From: Stenotrophomonas mori
GTDB taxonomy: Bacteria > Pseudomonadota > Gammaproteobacteria > Xanthomonadales > Xanthomonadaceae
Length of the DNA stretch: 64,000 nt
Reading direction: 5' to 3'
Assembly: GCF_023556335.1 (NCBI RefSeq)
Contig: NZ_JAIKTS010000003.1
Coordinates: 249,670 to 313,669, forward strand
Shown here: piece after piece, positions 51,916 through 61,137 of the stretch
How the letters are laid out: every line of letters starts with the position of its first letter
Position numbering within the stretch: the stretch's first letter is position 1
The notes under the pieces: model-generated
Databases searched by the model: none
What the model was told of the DNA's origin: nothing
What the model saw: only the letters and a program-made list of their open reading frames with translations
Translations under genes and position numbers: made by a program

Positions 51916-51975
51916 GCCTAACGCCTGAATTAATCCGCGCCGCGAAGCGGCGTCGGCTTGAATGAATTGTTAGGC
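51916..51975 (-). other. Integron attC site 6 (60 bp)
   Basis: Minus strand: GCCTAAC ... CATTCAAGCCGACGCCG-CTTCG-CGGCGCGGATTAATTCAGGCGTTAGGC. It is intact at both R boxes and nearly identical to attC 3. The stop of the 90-aa gene falls in its R'' box. Confidence 0.9.
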
Positions 51976-52242
51976 CGCGAACAGCCCGCCCCGACAGGCG
52001 TCGATGTCCAAGACCAAGTCAAGTTTTCGACGGCAGTCTTTGCACTCGAAGAACGCAGAGAGCGATTGAGCAGGCCGATTGTCTGGTGTTGCGTCATTTG
52101 CCGGGAATCCCTGGCTCGATAAGACGACAAGCTTGCCTTGCTCGATCCACTCTAGAAGCTTTAGCTGCACCCAATAGTAGTCGCCGGGACGCTGAAATCC
52201 GCGAGGGCTTGTCCAGTAATCACAGGAGCGGCAAGTGCTCAT
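51970..52242 (-). CDS. Cassette zinc-ribbon-like protein (90 aa)
   Basis: Product of 90 aa with two CxxC pairs, MSTCRSCDYWTSP at the N-terminus and FFECKDCRRKLDL in the second half, suggesting a small zinc-ribbon domain that could bind nucleic acid or a partner protein. The middle (WVQLKLLEWIEQGKLVVLSSQ) looks helical. I recognise no named family. It is the first gene of module 2 in the direction of transcription, five bases from the boundary repeat. The stop is in attC 6. Confidence 0.74.
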   Translation of the reverse strand: MSTCRSCDYWTSPRGFQRPGDYYWVQLKLLEWIEQGKLVVLSSQGFPANDATPDNRPAQSLSAFFECKDCRRKLDLVLDIDACRGGLFAA

Positions 52243-52246
52243 TAGC

Positions 52247-52330
52247 GGCCTAACGCCTATTCGGCCGCCTAATCGCGGCGTTGCCTAAGTGTCCCGCTTT
52301 CTGGCGCTAATGTGAAGATGCGGTGATGCC
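52247..52330 (-). repeat. Cassette-array boundary repeat, copy B (84 bp)
   Basis: The counterpart of 50107-50188, with a complete GGCCTAAC box. It marks the right edge of the atypical region: after GGTGATGCC the sequence returns to ~200 bp of ordinary intergenic DNA before gdhA. No integrase gene lies beyond it. It might be an attI-like primary site or an unusual attC. Confidence 0.78.
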
Positions 52331-52531
52331 AAAAATATCAGTGGCTTGGAAGGGGTGAGGGGTGTGGTCCGGTCCCGAGGCCAACGGCAAACACCGCGCG
52401 TTTGTGGCCACATCGATTAGACCCCGAATTGCTCGGCATAACGCAGGCGCCCAAGCCCATGAAAGAGTGTGTTGCTTGGATCAGGTACAGCGGTGTCCCT
52501 TCCTCCGATCAGAAGAAGGGACCAGCAACCC

Positions 52532-53875
52532 TCAATACAACCCCTGCGCCAACATCGCATCCGCCACCTTGACGAACCCCGCGATATTCGCGCCATCGAC
52601 ATAGTTGACGCTGCCGTCCGCGCGCTTGCCGTGCTGCACGCAGTTGGCGTGGATCTCCTTCATGATCACGTGCAGGCGCTCGTCGACGTCGGCGTGGCGC
52701 CAGGAAAGGCGGGCGGCGTTCTGGCTCATTTCCAGGCCCGAGGTGGCAACGCCGCCGGCGTTGCTGGCCTTGCCGGGGGCGTACAGGGTGCCGGCCTGCA
52801 GGAAGACGTCCACCGCTTCCAGGGTGGAGGGCATGTTGGCGCCTTCGGCCACGCACAGGGTGCCGTTGTGCACGAGGGTGCGGGCGTCGCTTTCGTCCAG
52901 TTCGTTCTGGGTGGCGCAGGGCAGGGCGATGTCGGCGGGGATGTGCCAGGGGCGGCGGCCTTCGAGGAATTCGAAGCGTTTGTCGCCGGCCAGTTCGGAC
53001 AGGCGGCCGCGGCGTTCGTTCTTCAGCGCCATCACGTCCTGCATGGCCTGTTCGTCGAAGCCGTCGCGGGCGTAGAGGGTGCCGCCGGAGTCGGAGAAGG
53101 TGAGTACCTTGCCGCCGAGTTCGGCGGCCTTGAGCGCGGCGAACTGGGCGACGTTGCCGGAGCCGGAGATCAGCACCCTGGCGCCATGGGTTTCGCGGCG
53201 GGCGTGGTGCAGCATCTGTTCGACGAAGTACACGGTGCCGTAGCCGGTGGCTTCCGGGCGCATCAGGCTGCCGCCGTAGGCCAGGCCCTTGCCGGTGAAT
53301 ACGCAGGCGGCGTCGTTGCTGAGCTTCTTCATCATGCCGGCCATGTAGCCGACCTCGCGGGCGCCGACGCCGATGTCGCCGGCCGGCACGTCGGTGTCCG
53401 GGCCGAGGTGGCGGTGCAGTTCCAGCATCAGCGCCTGGCAGAAGCGCATCACTTCGCCTTCGCTCTTGCCCTTGGGGTCGAAGTCCGAGCCGCCCTTGCC
53501 GCCGCCCATGGGCAAGGTGGTCAGGGCGTTCTTGAAGGTCTGCTCGAAGGCCAGGAACTTCAGGATCGACAGGTTCACCGAGGGGTGGAAGCGCATGCCG
53601 CCCTTGAACGGCCCGATCGCCGAGCTGTGCTGCACGCGGAAGGCGCGGTTGACGTGGGTGCGGCCATTGTCGTCGGCCCAGGCCACGCGGAACTGGATGA
53701 CCCGTTCCGGTTCCACCAGGCGCTCGAGCAGGCCATGGCGCGTGTACTGCGGGTGCTGCTGCAGGAACGGCCAGAGACTGAGGGTGACCTCTTTGACGGC
53801 CTGCAGGAACTCGGGCTGGTACGGGTCGCGGTCGGCCACGTAGGCCAGGAAGTCGTCAGGGCTGCGATGGTTCAA
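52532..53875 (-). CDS. gdhA: NADP-specific glutamate dehydrogenase
   Basis: GdhA of 447 aa, the usual hexameric form. It aminates 2-oxoglutarate to glutamate. The catalytic lysine region is LPMGGGKGGSDFDPKGKS; VPAGDIGVGAREVGYM and the nucleotide-binding SGSGNVAQFAALKAAELGG follow, with the C-terminal GANIAGFVKVADAM. The start is TTG at 53875 (M-N-H-R-S-P-D-D), preceded by CCTGGAGAAACG; a rare start codon that could lower expression. It lies 81 bp downstream of leuB, behind a strong terminator, so it has its own promoter. Confidence 0.96.
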   Translation of the reverse strand: MNHRSPDDFLAYVADRDPYQPEFLQAVKEVTLSLWPFLQQHPQYTRHGLLERLVEPERVIQFRVAWADDNGRTHVNRAFRVQHSSAIGPFKGGMRFHPSVNLSILKFLAFEQTFKNALTTLPMGGGKGGSDFDPKGKSEGEVMRFCQALMLELHRHLGPDTDVPAGDIGVGAREVGYMAGMMKKLSNDAACVFTGKGLAYGGSLMRPEATGYGTVYFVEQMLHHARRETHGARVLISGSGNVAQFAALKAAELGGKVLTFSDSGGTLYARDGFDEQAMQDVMALKNERRGRLSELAGDKRFEFLEGRRPWHIPADIALPCATQNELDESDARTLVHNGTLCVAEGANMPSTLEAVDVFLQAGTLYAPGKASNAGGVATSGLEMSQNAARLSWRHADVDERLHVIMKEIHANCVQHGKRADGSVNYVDGANIAGFVKVADAMLAQGLY

Positions 53876-53920
53876 AGGCGTTTCTCCAGGAAGAGGGGAA
53901 AGGACAGGAAAGGGACAGCC

Positions 53921-53948
53921 AAAACAAAAACGCGGCCCGTAGGCCGCG
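53921..53948 (-). terminator. Intrinsic terminator of the ilv-leu operon
   Basis: On the minus strand CGCGGCC-TACG-GGCCGCG is followed by TTTTTGTTTT. It begins 9 bp after the leuB stop and lies upstream of gdhA. This is the clearest classical terminator in the window. Confidence 0.92.
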
Positions 53949-53956
53949 TCATGGAG

Positions 53957-55018
53957 TCATTCGAGGCGGGAGAGCACCGCCTGCGCCGCCTGGGGCGTGG
54001 AGAGCGCCTGCCCCTGTGTGGCCAGGTCGGTGGTGAACAGCCCCGCGTCCAGGGCGGCGGCGACCGCCTGCTCGACGGCGGCGGCCTCCTCGGCCAGGCC
54101 CAGCGAGTGGCGCAGCAGCATCGCCGCGCTGAGGATGGTGGCGTAGGGGTTGGCCAGGCCCTTGCCGGCGATGTCCGGGGCCGAGCCATGGATCGGCTCG
54201 TAGATGCCCACCTTGCCTTCTTCGCCGAGCGAGGCCGACGGCAGCAGGCCCAGCGAGCCGGCCAGCATCGAGGCTTCATCGGTGAGGATGTCGCCGAACA
54301 TGTTTTCGGTGACGATCACGTCGTAGGCGCGCGGCTTGGCGATCAGGTGCATGGCCATGGAGTCGACCAGCTGGTGCTCCAGCTCCACGTCCGGGAATTC
54401 CTCGCGGCCGATGCGTGCGGCGATGTCGCGCCACAGCCGCGAGGTCTCCAGCACGTTGGCCTTGTCCACCGAGGTCAGCTTGCCGCGGCGCTGCTGCGCC
54501 AGCTTGAAGGCGCTGCGCAGCACGCGCTCGATCTCCACCGCGGTATAGCGGCACAGGTCGCTGGCGCTGCCGGCGTCGCGGGTCTTGTCGCCGAAGTAGA
54601 TGCCGCCGGTCAGTTCGCGCACGACCACGAAGTCCACGCCTTCCAGCAGCTCGGCCTTGATCGGCGAGGCGTGCAGGGCGGCGGGGTGGGTGCGCACCGG
54701 GCGCAGGTTGGCGAACAGGCCCAGGGCCTTGCGGATCGCCAGCAGGCCCTGCTCGGGGCGCACCTTGGCGTTGGGATCGGACCACTTCGGCCCGCCGACC
54801 GCGCCGAGCAGTATCGCGTCGGCCTGGCTGCAGGCCTGCAGCGTGGCGTCCGGCAGCGGGGTGCCGTGGTTGTCGATGGCGATGCCGCCGATGTCGTGTT
54901 CGCTGAAGGTGAAGTCATGGCCGAAGCGGGCGGCGATGGCCTTCAATACGTCCACGGCGGCGACGGTGATCTCGGGACCGATGCCGTCACCCGGCAGTAC
55001 GACGATGTTGGCTTGCAT
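53957..55018 (-). CDS. leuB: 3-isopropylmalate dehydrogenase
   Basis: LeuB of 353 aa. NAD-dependent oxidative decarboxylation of 3-isopropylmalate to 2-oxoisocaproate precursor. Signatures: [13 protein letters not shown], the substrate arginines in [13 protein letters not shown] and [16 protein letters not shown], the catalytic Tyr/Lys region and [27 protein letters not shown]. Start ATG 55018. It is the last gene of the branched-chain operon; a 237-bp gap with a dispersed repeat separates it from leuD. Confidence 0.97.
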   Translation of the reverse strand: MQANIVVLPGDGIGPEITVAAVDVLKAIAARFGHDFTFSEHDIGGIAIDNHGTPLPDATLQACSQADAILLGAVGGPKWSDPNAKVRPEQGLLAIRKALGLFANLRPVRTHPAALHASPIKAELLEGVDFVVVRELTGGIYFGDKTRDAGSASDLCRYTAVEIERVLRSAFKLAQQRRGKLTSVDKANVLETSRLWRDIAARIGREEFPDVELEHQLVDSMAMHLIAKPRAYDVIVTENMFGDILTDEASMLAGSLGLLPSASLGEEGKVGIYEPIHGSAPDIAGKGLANPYATILSAAMLLRHSLGLAEEAAAVEQAVAAALDAGLFTTDLATQGQALSTPQAAQAVLSRLE

Positions 55019-55255
55019 GGGAGTTCCGGTTGTCTTGATTCTGTCGTTTAGCCCCTTCCCTGCGGGAGAGGGGTGGGATGAGGATAAGGGGCGGGCGCCT
55101 GCGGTGTCCGGGTACAAGAAGCTTCACCCGTACCCTCATCCGCCCCTCAGCCATCTGCGTTCGGCACATCCCTGTACCTCGCCCTCCGGGCGGCGTCGCC
55201 GCGCAGCCTGGCGATCCTGCCAGGCTGTCTCCCGGAGGGAGAGGGGGGGCGAGGG
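55019..55255. other. Gap between leuD and leuB with repeats
   Basis: This 237-bp gap inside the operon carries a CTCCC/GGGAG-type palindrome (about 55050-55075) and a dispersed repeat (55150-55233). It has no coding potential. Such a long gap contrasts with the tight packing elsewhere in the operon and looks like repeat insertion. Confidence 0.6.
55150..55233 (-). repeat. Dispersed intergenic repeat, copy 2
   Basis: Reverse complement of the element at 44437-44520. The matching core (GGGAGACAGCCTGGCAGGAT, then CGCCAGGCTGCGCGGCGACG) differs at about seven of 53 positions. It lies between two operon genes, showing that the element tolerates being transcribed. Confidence 0.7.
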
Positions 55256-55834
55256 TCACGCCGCGCGCGCCGCCTCGTAGCGTTCGATCTCCGGCACCTG
55301 GCCCAGCAGCCAGCCCAGCTGGTCCACGCCTTCCAGCAGGCAGGTCTGCGAGAAGCCGTCCAGCGGGAAGGCATACACCTTGCCGGCGGAGGTGCGCAGC
55401 TCGCGTGCGGCCACGTCGATGGTCAGCTCGTCGTCCGGGGCCTGCATCAGCGCCTGCACGTCGGCTTCGTCCAGCACGATCGGCAGCAGGCCGTTCTTCA
55501 GCGAGTTGCCGCGGAAGATGTCGGCGATCTCGCTGCTGACGATGGCCCGCAGCCCCAGGTCGGTCAGGGCCCAGGGCGCATGCTCGCGCGAGGAGCCGCA
55601 GCCGAAGTTGCGGCCGGCCAGCAGGATCGAACGGCCGGCGTTGTGCGGCTGGTTGAAGGCGAATTCCGGGTTCGGCGCGCCGTCGGCCTGCCAGCGCCAG
55701 TCGTTGAAGGCGTTCTTGCCCAGGCCGGCGCGCTCGGTGGTGGACAGGAACCGCGCCGGGATGATCTGGTCGGTGTCGATGTTGGTCTGGCGCAGCACCA
55801 CGCTGCGCGAGGTCAGGGTACGGAAACCGGCCAT
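55256..55834 (-). CDS. leuD: 3-isopropylmalate dehydratase small subunit
   Basis: LeuD of 192 aa. With LeuC it isomerises 2-isopropylmalate to 3-isopropylmalate. Family markers are NIDTDQIIPARFLST, FGCGSSREHAPWAL and IVSSEIADIFRGNSLKNGLLPI. The start ATG overlaps the leuC stop by one base (TGATG). The C-terminal region (CLLEGVDQLGWLLGQ) completes the normal length of ~200 aa. Confidence 0.97.
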   Translation of the reverse strand: MAGFRTLTSRSVVLRQTNIDTDQIIPARFLSTTERAGLGKNAFNDWRWQADGAPNPEFAFNQPHNAGRSILLAGRNFGCGSSREHAPWALTDLGLRAIVSSEIADIFRGNSLKNGLLPIVLDEADVQALMQAPDDELTIDVAARELRTSAGKVYAFPLDGFSQTCLLEGVDQLGWLLGQVPEIERYEAARAA

Positions 55835-57252
55835 CAGGCCACCTCCTTGTTGAACAGTTCGCGCGGGTCGGCGACCTTGCCGTTCACCGCGGCCCAGGCG
55901 GCGCTCAGCGGCGAGGCGAGCAGGGTGCGCGAGCCCGGTCCCTGGCGGCCTTCGAAGTTGCGGTTGCTGGTGCTCACCGCCAGCTGGCCCGGCGCCACCA
56001 GGTCGCCGTTCATGGCGATGCACATCGAGCAGCCGGGTTCACGCCATTCGGCACCGGCCGCGCGCACCACCTCGTGGATGCCTTCGGCTTCGGCCTCGCG
56101 CTTGACGATCTCCGAGCCGGGCACCACCAGCATGCGCACGCCGTCGGCGACGCGGCGGCCGCGCAGCACCCGGGCCACGTCGCGCAGGTCGCTGAGGCGG
56201 CCGTTGGTGCAGGAGCCGACGAACACCACGTCCACCGGCGTCCCGGCCAGCGCGTGGCCGGCCTCGAACTTCATGTAGGCCAGGCCCTTCTGCGCGGCGG
56301 CGTCGGCCGCGGACGGGATCGGCGCGTCCACCGCGATCGCGGTGCCCGGGTGGGTGCCCCAGGTCAGGGTGGGGCGGATGTCGGCGGCGTCGATATGCAC
56401 CTCCACATCGAAGCGCGCGCCCTCGTCGGTGTTCAAGGTCTTCCAGTACGCCACGGCCGTGTCGAAATCGGCGCCCTTGGGACCGCGCGGGGTCCTGGCC
56501 ACCCAGTCGAAGGTGACCTGGTCCGGCGCCACCATGCCGGCGCGCGCGCCGGCCTCGATGGACATGTTGCACAGGGTCATGCGCTGTTCCATGTCCATCG
56601 CCGCGATGGTGGAACCGCGGAATTCCAGCACGTGGCCGGTGCCGCCGTTGACGCCGATCACGCCGATGATGTGCAGCACCACGTCCTTGGCGCCGACGCC
56701 CGGGGCGAGCTCGCCGTCGACGGTGATCGCCATGGTCCGGGCCTTGCGCTGCAGCAGGCACTGGGTGGCCAGCACGTGGCCGACCTCGCTGGTGCCGATG
56801 CCGAAGGCCAGCGAACCGAAGGCGCCATGGGTGGAGGTGTGGCTGTCGCCGCAGACGATGGTCATGCCCGGCTGGGTGAAGCCCTGCTCGGGGGCGATGA
56901 CGTGGACGATGCCGCGGTTGTCCGAGGCCATGTCGAACAGCTCGATGCCGTACTCGGCGCAGTTCTTCGCCAGCATCTCCACCTGCGCCTCGGAGGCCTT
57001 GCTGGCGTACGGCAGCTTGCCGTCGGCGTCGGCCGGCAGGGTCGGGGTGGAGTGGTCCATCGTCGCCTTGGTGCGGTCCGGGCGGCGGGGGGCCAGGCCG
57101 CGCCCGCGCAGCTCGGTGAAGGCCTGCGGCGAGGTCACTTCGTGGATCAGGTGCAGGTCGATGTACAGCACCGCGGGGGCGCTGTCGCTTTCGGGGACGA
57201 CGACGTGGGCATCCCACAGTTTGTCGTACAGGGTGCGGGGCGCTGGGGTCAT
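55834..57252 (-). CDS. leuC: 3-isopropylmalate dehydratase large subunit
   Basis: LeuC of 472 aa, an aconitase-family [4Fe-4S] enzyme. Cluster cysteines are in [12 protein letters not shown] and the pair in [30 protein letters not shown] and ISRWLR-equivalent segments are as in the family. ATG 57252 ([19 protein letters not shown]) was chosen over a longer upstream start. It is preceded by the methyltransferase gene (41-bp gap) and coupled to leuD. Confidence 0.97.
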   Translation of the reverse strand: MTPAPRTLYDKLWDAHVVVPESDSAPAVLYIDLHLIHEVTSPQAFTELRGRGLAPRRPDRTKATMDHSTPTLPADADGKLPYASKASEAQVEMLAKNCAEYGIELFDMASDNRGIVHVIAPEQGFTQPGMTIVCGDSHTSTHGAFGSLAFGIGTSEVGHVLATQCLLQRKARTMAITVDGELAPGVGAKDVVLHIIGVIGVNGGTGHVLEFRGSTIAAMDMEQRMTLCNMSIEAGARAGMVAPDQVTFDWVARTPRGPKGADFDTAVAYWKTLNTDEGARFDVEVHIDAADIRPTLTWGTHPGTAIAVDAPIPSAADAAAQKGLAYMKFEAGHALAGTPVDVVFVGSCTNGRLSDLRDVARVLRGRRVADGVRMLVVPGSEIVKREAEAEGIHEVVRAAGAEWREPGCSMCIAMNGDLVAPGQLAVSTSNRNFEGRQGPGSRTLLASPLSAAWAAVNGKVADPRELFNKEVA

Positions 57253-57293
57253 GGAGTCAATGCCTTGCGTTGAAGCGGGGGTGGAAAGGGGAA

Positions 57294-58051
57294 TCATGCC
57301 GCAATCGCGCGGAAACGCAGCCGCATGTAGTCGGCGCTCCAGCGGCCGTCGCTGTCGCGCAGCGCCGGTGCCAGCAGCTCGGCCGTGGTGGCCAGCACGT
57401 CGGCATGGTGCTGCGGCGCGACCCCGGCCAGCCAGGGCGCGGCGAACGTGCGCAGCCAGCCGTCGATGCCGGTCGGCAGCGGCGTCGGGCGCGGCAGCAG
57501 GGCCATGCAGTCGACCTGGAAGCCGTTGCGCTCGAGCAGCCGGGCGTATTCGTCGGCGCTGGGGAAATACCAGGCGAACGCCGGTGCGGCCTGCCCGTGC
57601 AGGCGCAGCGCGGCACGCAGGGCGGTGGTGATCGCGGCGACGTTGCCGTGCCCGCCCATCTCGGCGACGAACCGGCCACCGTCACGCAGCGCGCGGCGTA
57701 CGCCGCGGACCACCGCCTCGGGCTGGCGCATCCAGTGCAGCGCGGCATTGGAGAACACCGCGTCGAAGCCGCCGTCGGTCGCCAGGGCATGGCCGTCGCC
57801 GACCCGCGCATCGAGGCCGCGGGCACGGGCCGCGGCCACCAGCTCCGGGGACGCGTCGATGCCGACCACGTGGGCGCCGGTGGCGGCCAGGCGGACGCTG
57901 AGCACGCCGTCGCCGCAGCCCAGGTCGAGGATGCGCTCGCCGGCCAGGGGTGCCAGCAGCGCGGCCACGTCCTGGCCCAGCGCCGGCACGAAACCGGCGT
58001 GGGCGGCGTAGTCCGCCGCGTCCCAGCGCTGGCTGGCGGCCGGCAGCGCGC

Positions 58052-58055
<4 letters not shown>
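57294..58055 (-). CDS. SAM-dependent methyltransferase within the leu operon
   Basis: Product of 253 aa with SAM motif [21 protein letters not shown], the acidic GIDASPELV, and the motif IV-like [13 protein letters not shown]. This pattern is that of trans-aconitate methyltransferase (Tam)/methyltransferase-11-type enzymes. It lies between leuA (overlap ATGA) and leuC. Because aconitase-type chemistry can generate trans-aconitate-like side products, a Tam-like repair role beside LeuCD is attractive, but this is inference. Start ATG 58055. Confidence 0.88.
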
Positions 58056-59628
<1,573 letters not shown>

Positions 59629-59632
<4 letters not shown>

Positions 59633-60738
59633 CAGAGGGTCTCCTCGACAGCGGTAACGGGCATGGGGGTCGGTTCGGGGGTTGCGGTGCGCAGCGCCGG
59701 TAGCACGGCACGGCTTCTAAGTCGTTCGGCGTTGCGCCGTCGCGGCTTGCGCGGCGGGCTGGGGCGCACTTCCGACAGCAGGGTGGAGAGTACCGCGGCA
59801 TCGATGTTGCCGCCGGAGACCACCGCGCACTTGCGCTTGCCGGCCACGCGGCGGCCGGCGGCCAGCGCCAGGGCGCCGGCGCCCTCGGCGATGACATGCT
59901 CCTCCAGCGCCAGCCGCACCAGGGTCTCGCGCAGTTCGGCCTCGCGCACGATGACCACGTCGTCGAGCAGGCTGGTGCACAGCCGCCGGGTGATGAAGCC
60001 GGGAATCTTGACCTTGACGCCATCGGCCAGGGTCGGCACCGGCTCAATCTCGCGGGTGTCGCCCTTGATCGCGCGGGCCATCGAGTCCACGCCTTCCACC
60101 TGCGCGCCGATCACCCGCACGCCCTGCGACTTCAGCGCCAGGGCGACGCCGGAGGCCAGGCCGCCGCCGCCGATCGGCACGATGACCACGTCCGGGGCAT
60201 GCGGGGCGATCTCGATGCCCAGCGTGCCCTGGCCGGCGATCACGTCCGGGTCGTCGAACGCGGACAGGAAACGGTAGCCGTTTTGCTCCGCCAGTTCGCG
60301 GGCGAAGGCGTAGGCCTCGTCGTAGCTGGCGCCGTGCTGGCGCACCGTGGCGCCCCAGTGCTGGACGCCGGCGATCTTGGTGGCCGGCGCGCCGTGCGGC
60401 ATCACCGTGATGGCCTGCACGCCCAGGCGGTAGGCGGCCCAGGCCACGCCCTGGGCGTGGTTGCCGGCCGAGGCGCAGATCACGGGGCGTTCGTCGCCGC
60501 GCTCCAGCGCGGCCAGCATCGCGTTGAGCGCGCCGCGCACCTTGTAGGAGCCGGTGCGCTGCAGGTTCTCGAGCTTGAGCCAGGTACCGAAACGCTCGGC
60601 GTAGTGCAGCGGGGTGGGCGGCAGGAAGCGCCGCAGGCGCGCCTGCGCGGCCAGCACGTCGGCCACGCTGACGGACGCTTCGGCGGCGGTGCCGGGAGGG
60701 GCCAGGGGACGTCCGCTGTCAGGCATCGGCGTGGCCAT
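59629..60738 (-). CDS. ilvA: Threonine ammonia-lyase, short form without ACT domain
   Basis: Product of 369 aa. A PLP fold-type II enzyme: the Schiff-base lysine is in [23 protein letters not shown] binds substrate, and [14 protein letters not shown] binds PLP phosphate. It makes 2-oxobutyrate for isoleucine synthesis. The E. coli IlvA (514 aa) has two C-terminal ACT-like domains for isoleucine feedback; here only ~40 Arg/Pro-rich residues follow the catalytic core, so classical feedback should be absent. It overlaps leuA by 4 nt. Confidence 0.92.
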
Positions 60739-60885
60739 GGCGCCCGCCGTGGCGTACGCCGGGGAGGCGGGACGGCGGGCGGCTCGGGGAGCGTCGAAGA
60801 AGACGCCTCCGGGACGAGCGCGCCGCCGCGGCGCGCCGGGCGCGGCGGCCCGGTCCTACGTCTACGTCGCCGGCTACGTCGCTGC

Positions 60886-61137
60886 TCATGCGGACGTGTC
60901 CGTGACGGCCACGACCTGCACGGACTCGCAGTCGTAGACCTTTTCCAGCTGGTGGCGCAGGGTCTCCGGCGGCCGTTGGCCACGGACGTCCATCTGCACG
61001 TGCCAGCGCCCGGCATCGTCGGGGTTGCGGTTCCCGGAGATGTTGCTGGGCGAGAAGCCGCGGCGCTCGACCATGCCGATCACGCGCACCAGCGCGCCTT
61101 CGGCGGGCTTCAGCACCAGATCAAGCCGGTAATGCAT
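60886..61137 (-). CDS. ilvM: Acetolactate synthase small subunit, ACT domain
   Basis: Product of 83 aa. The single ACT domain MHYRLDLVLKPAEGALVRVI-GMVERRGFSPSNISG and LRHQLEKVYDCESVQVVAV is characteristic of IlvM-type regulatory subunits of acetolactate synthase II. Start ATG 61137 has an AGGAGAG Shine-Dalgarno and lies 17 nt inside the ilvG end. A 147-bp GC-rich gap separates it from ilvA. Confidence 0.93.
   Translation of the reverse strand: MHYRLDLVLKPAEGALVRVIGMVERRGFSPSNISGNRNPDDAGRWHVQMDVRGQRPPETLRHQLEKVYDCESVQVVAVTDTSA

Noticed and set aside
48300..52531. Integron integrase or other recombinase
   Set aside because: No open frame of suitable length or with tyrosine-recombinase motifs exists on either strand between prmC and gdhA.
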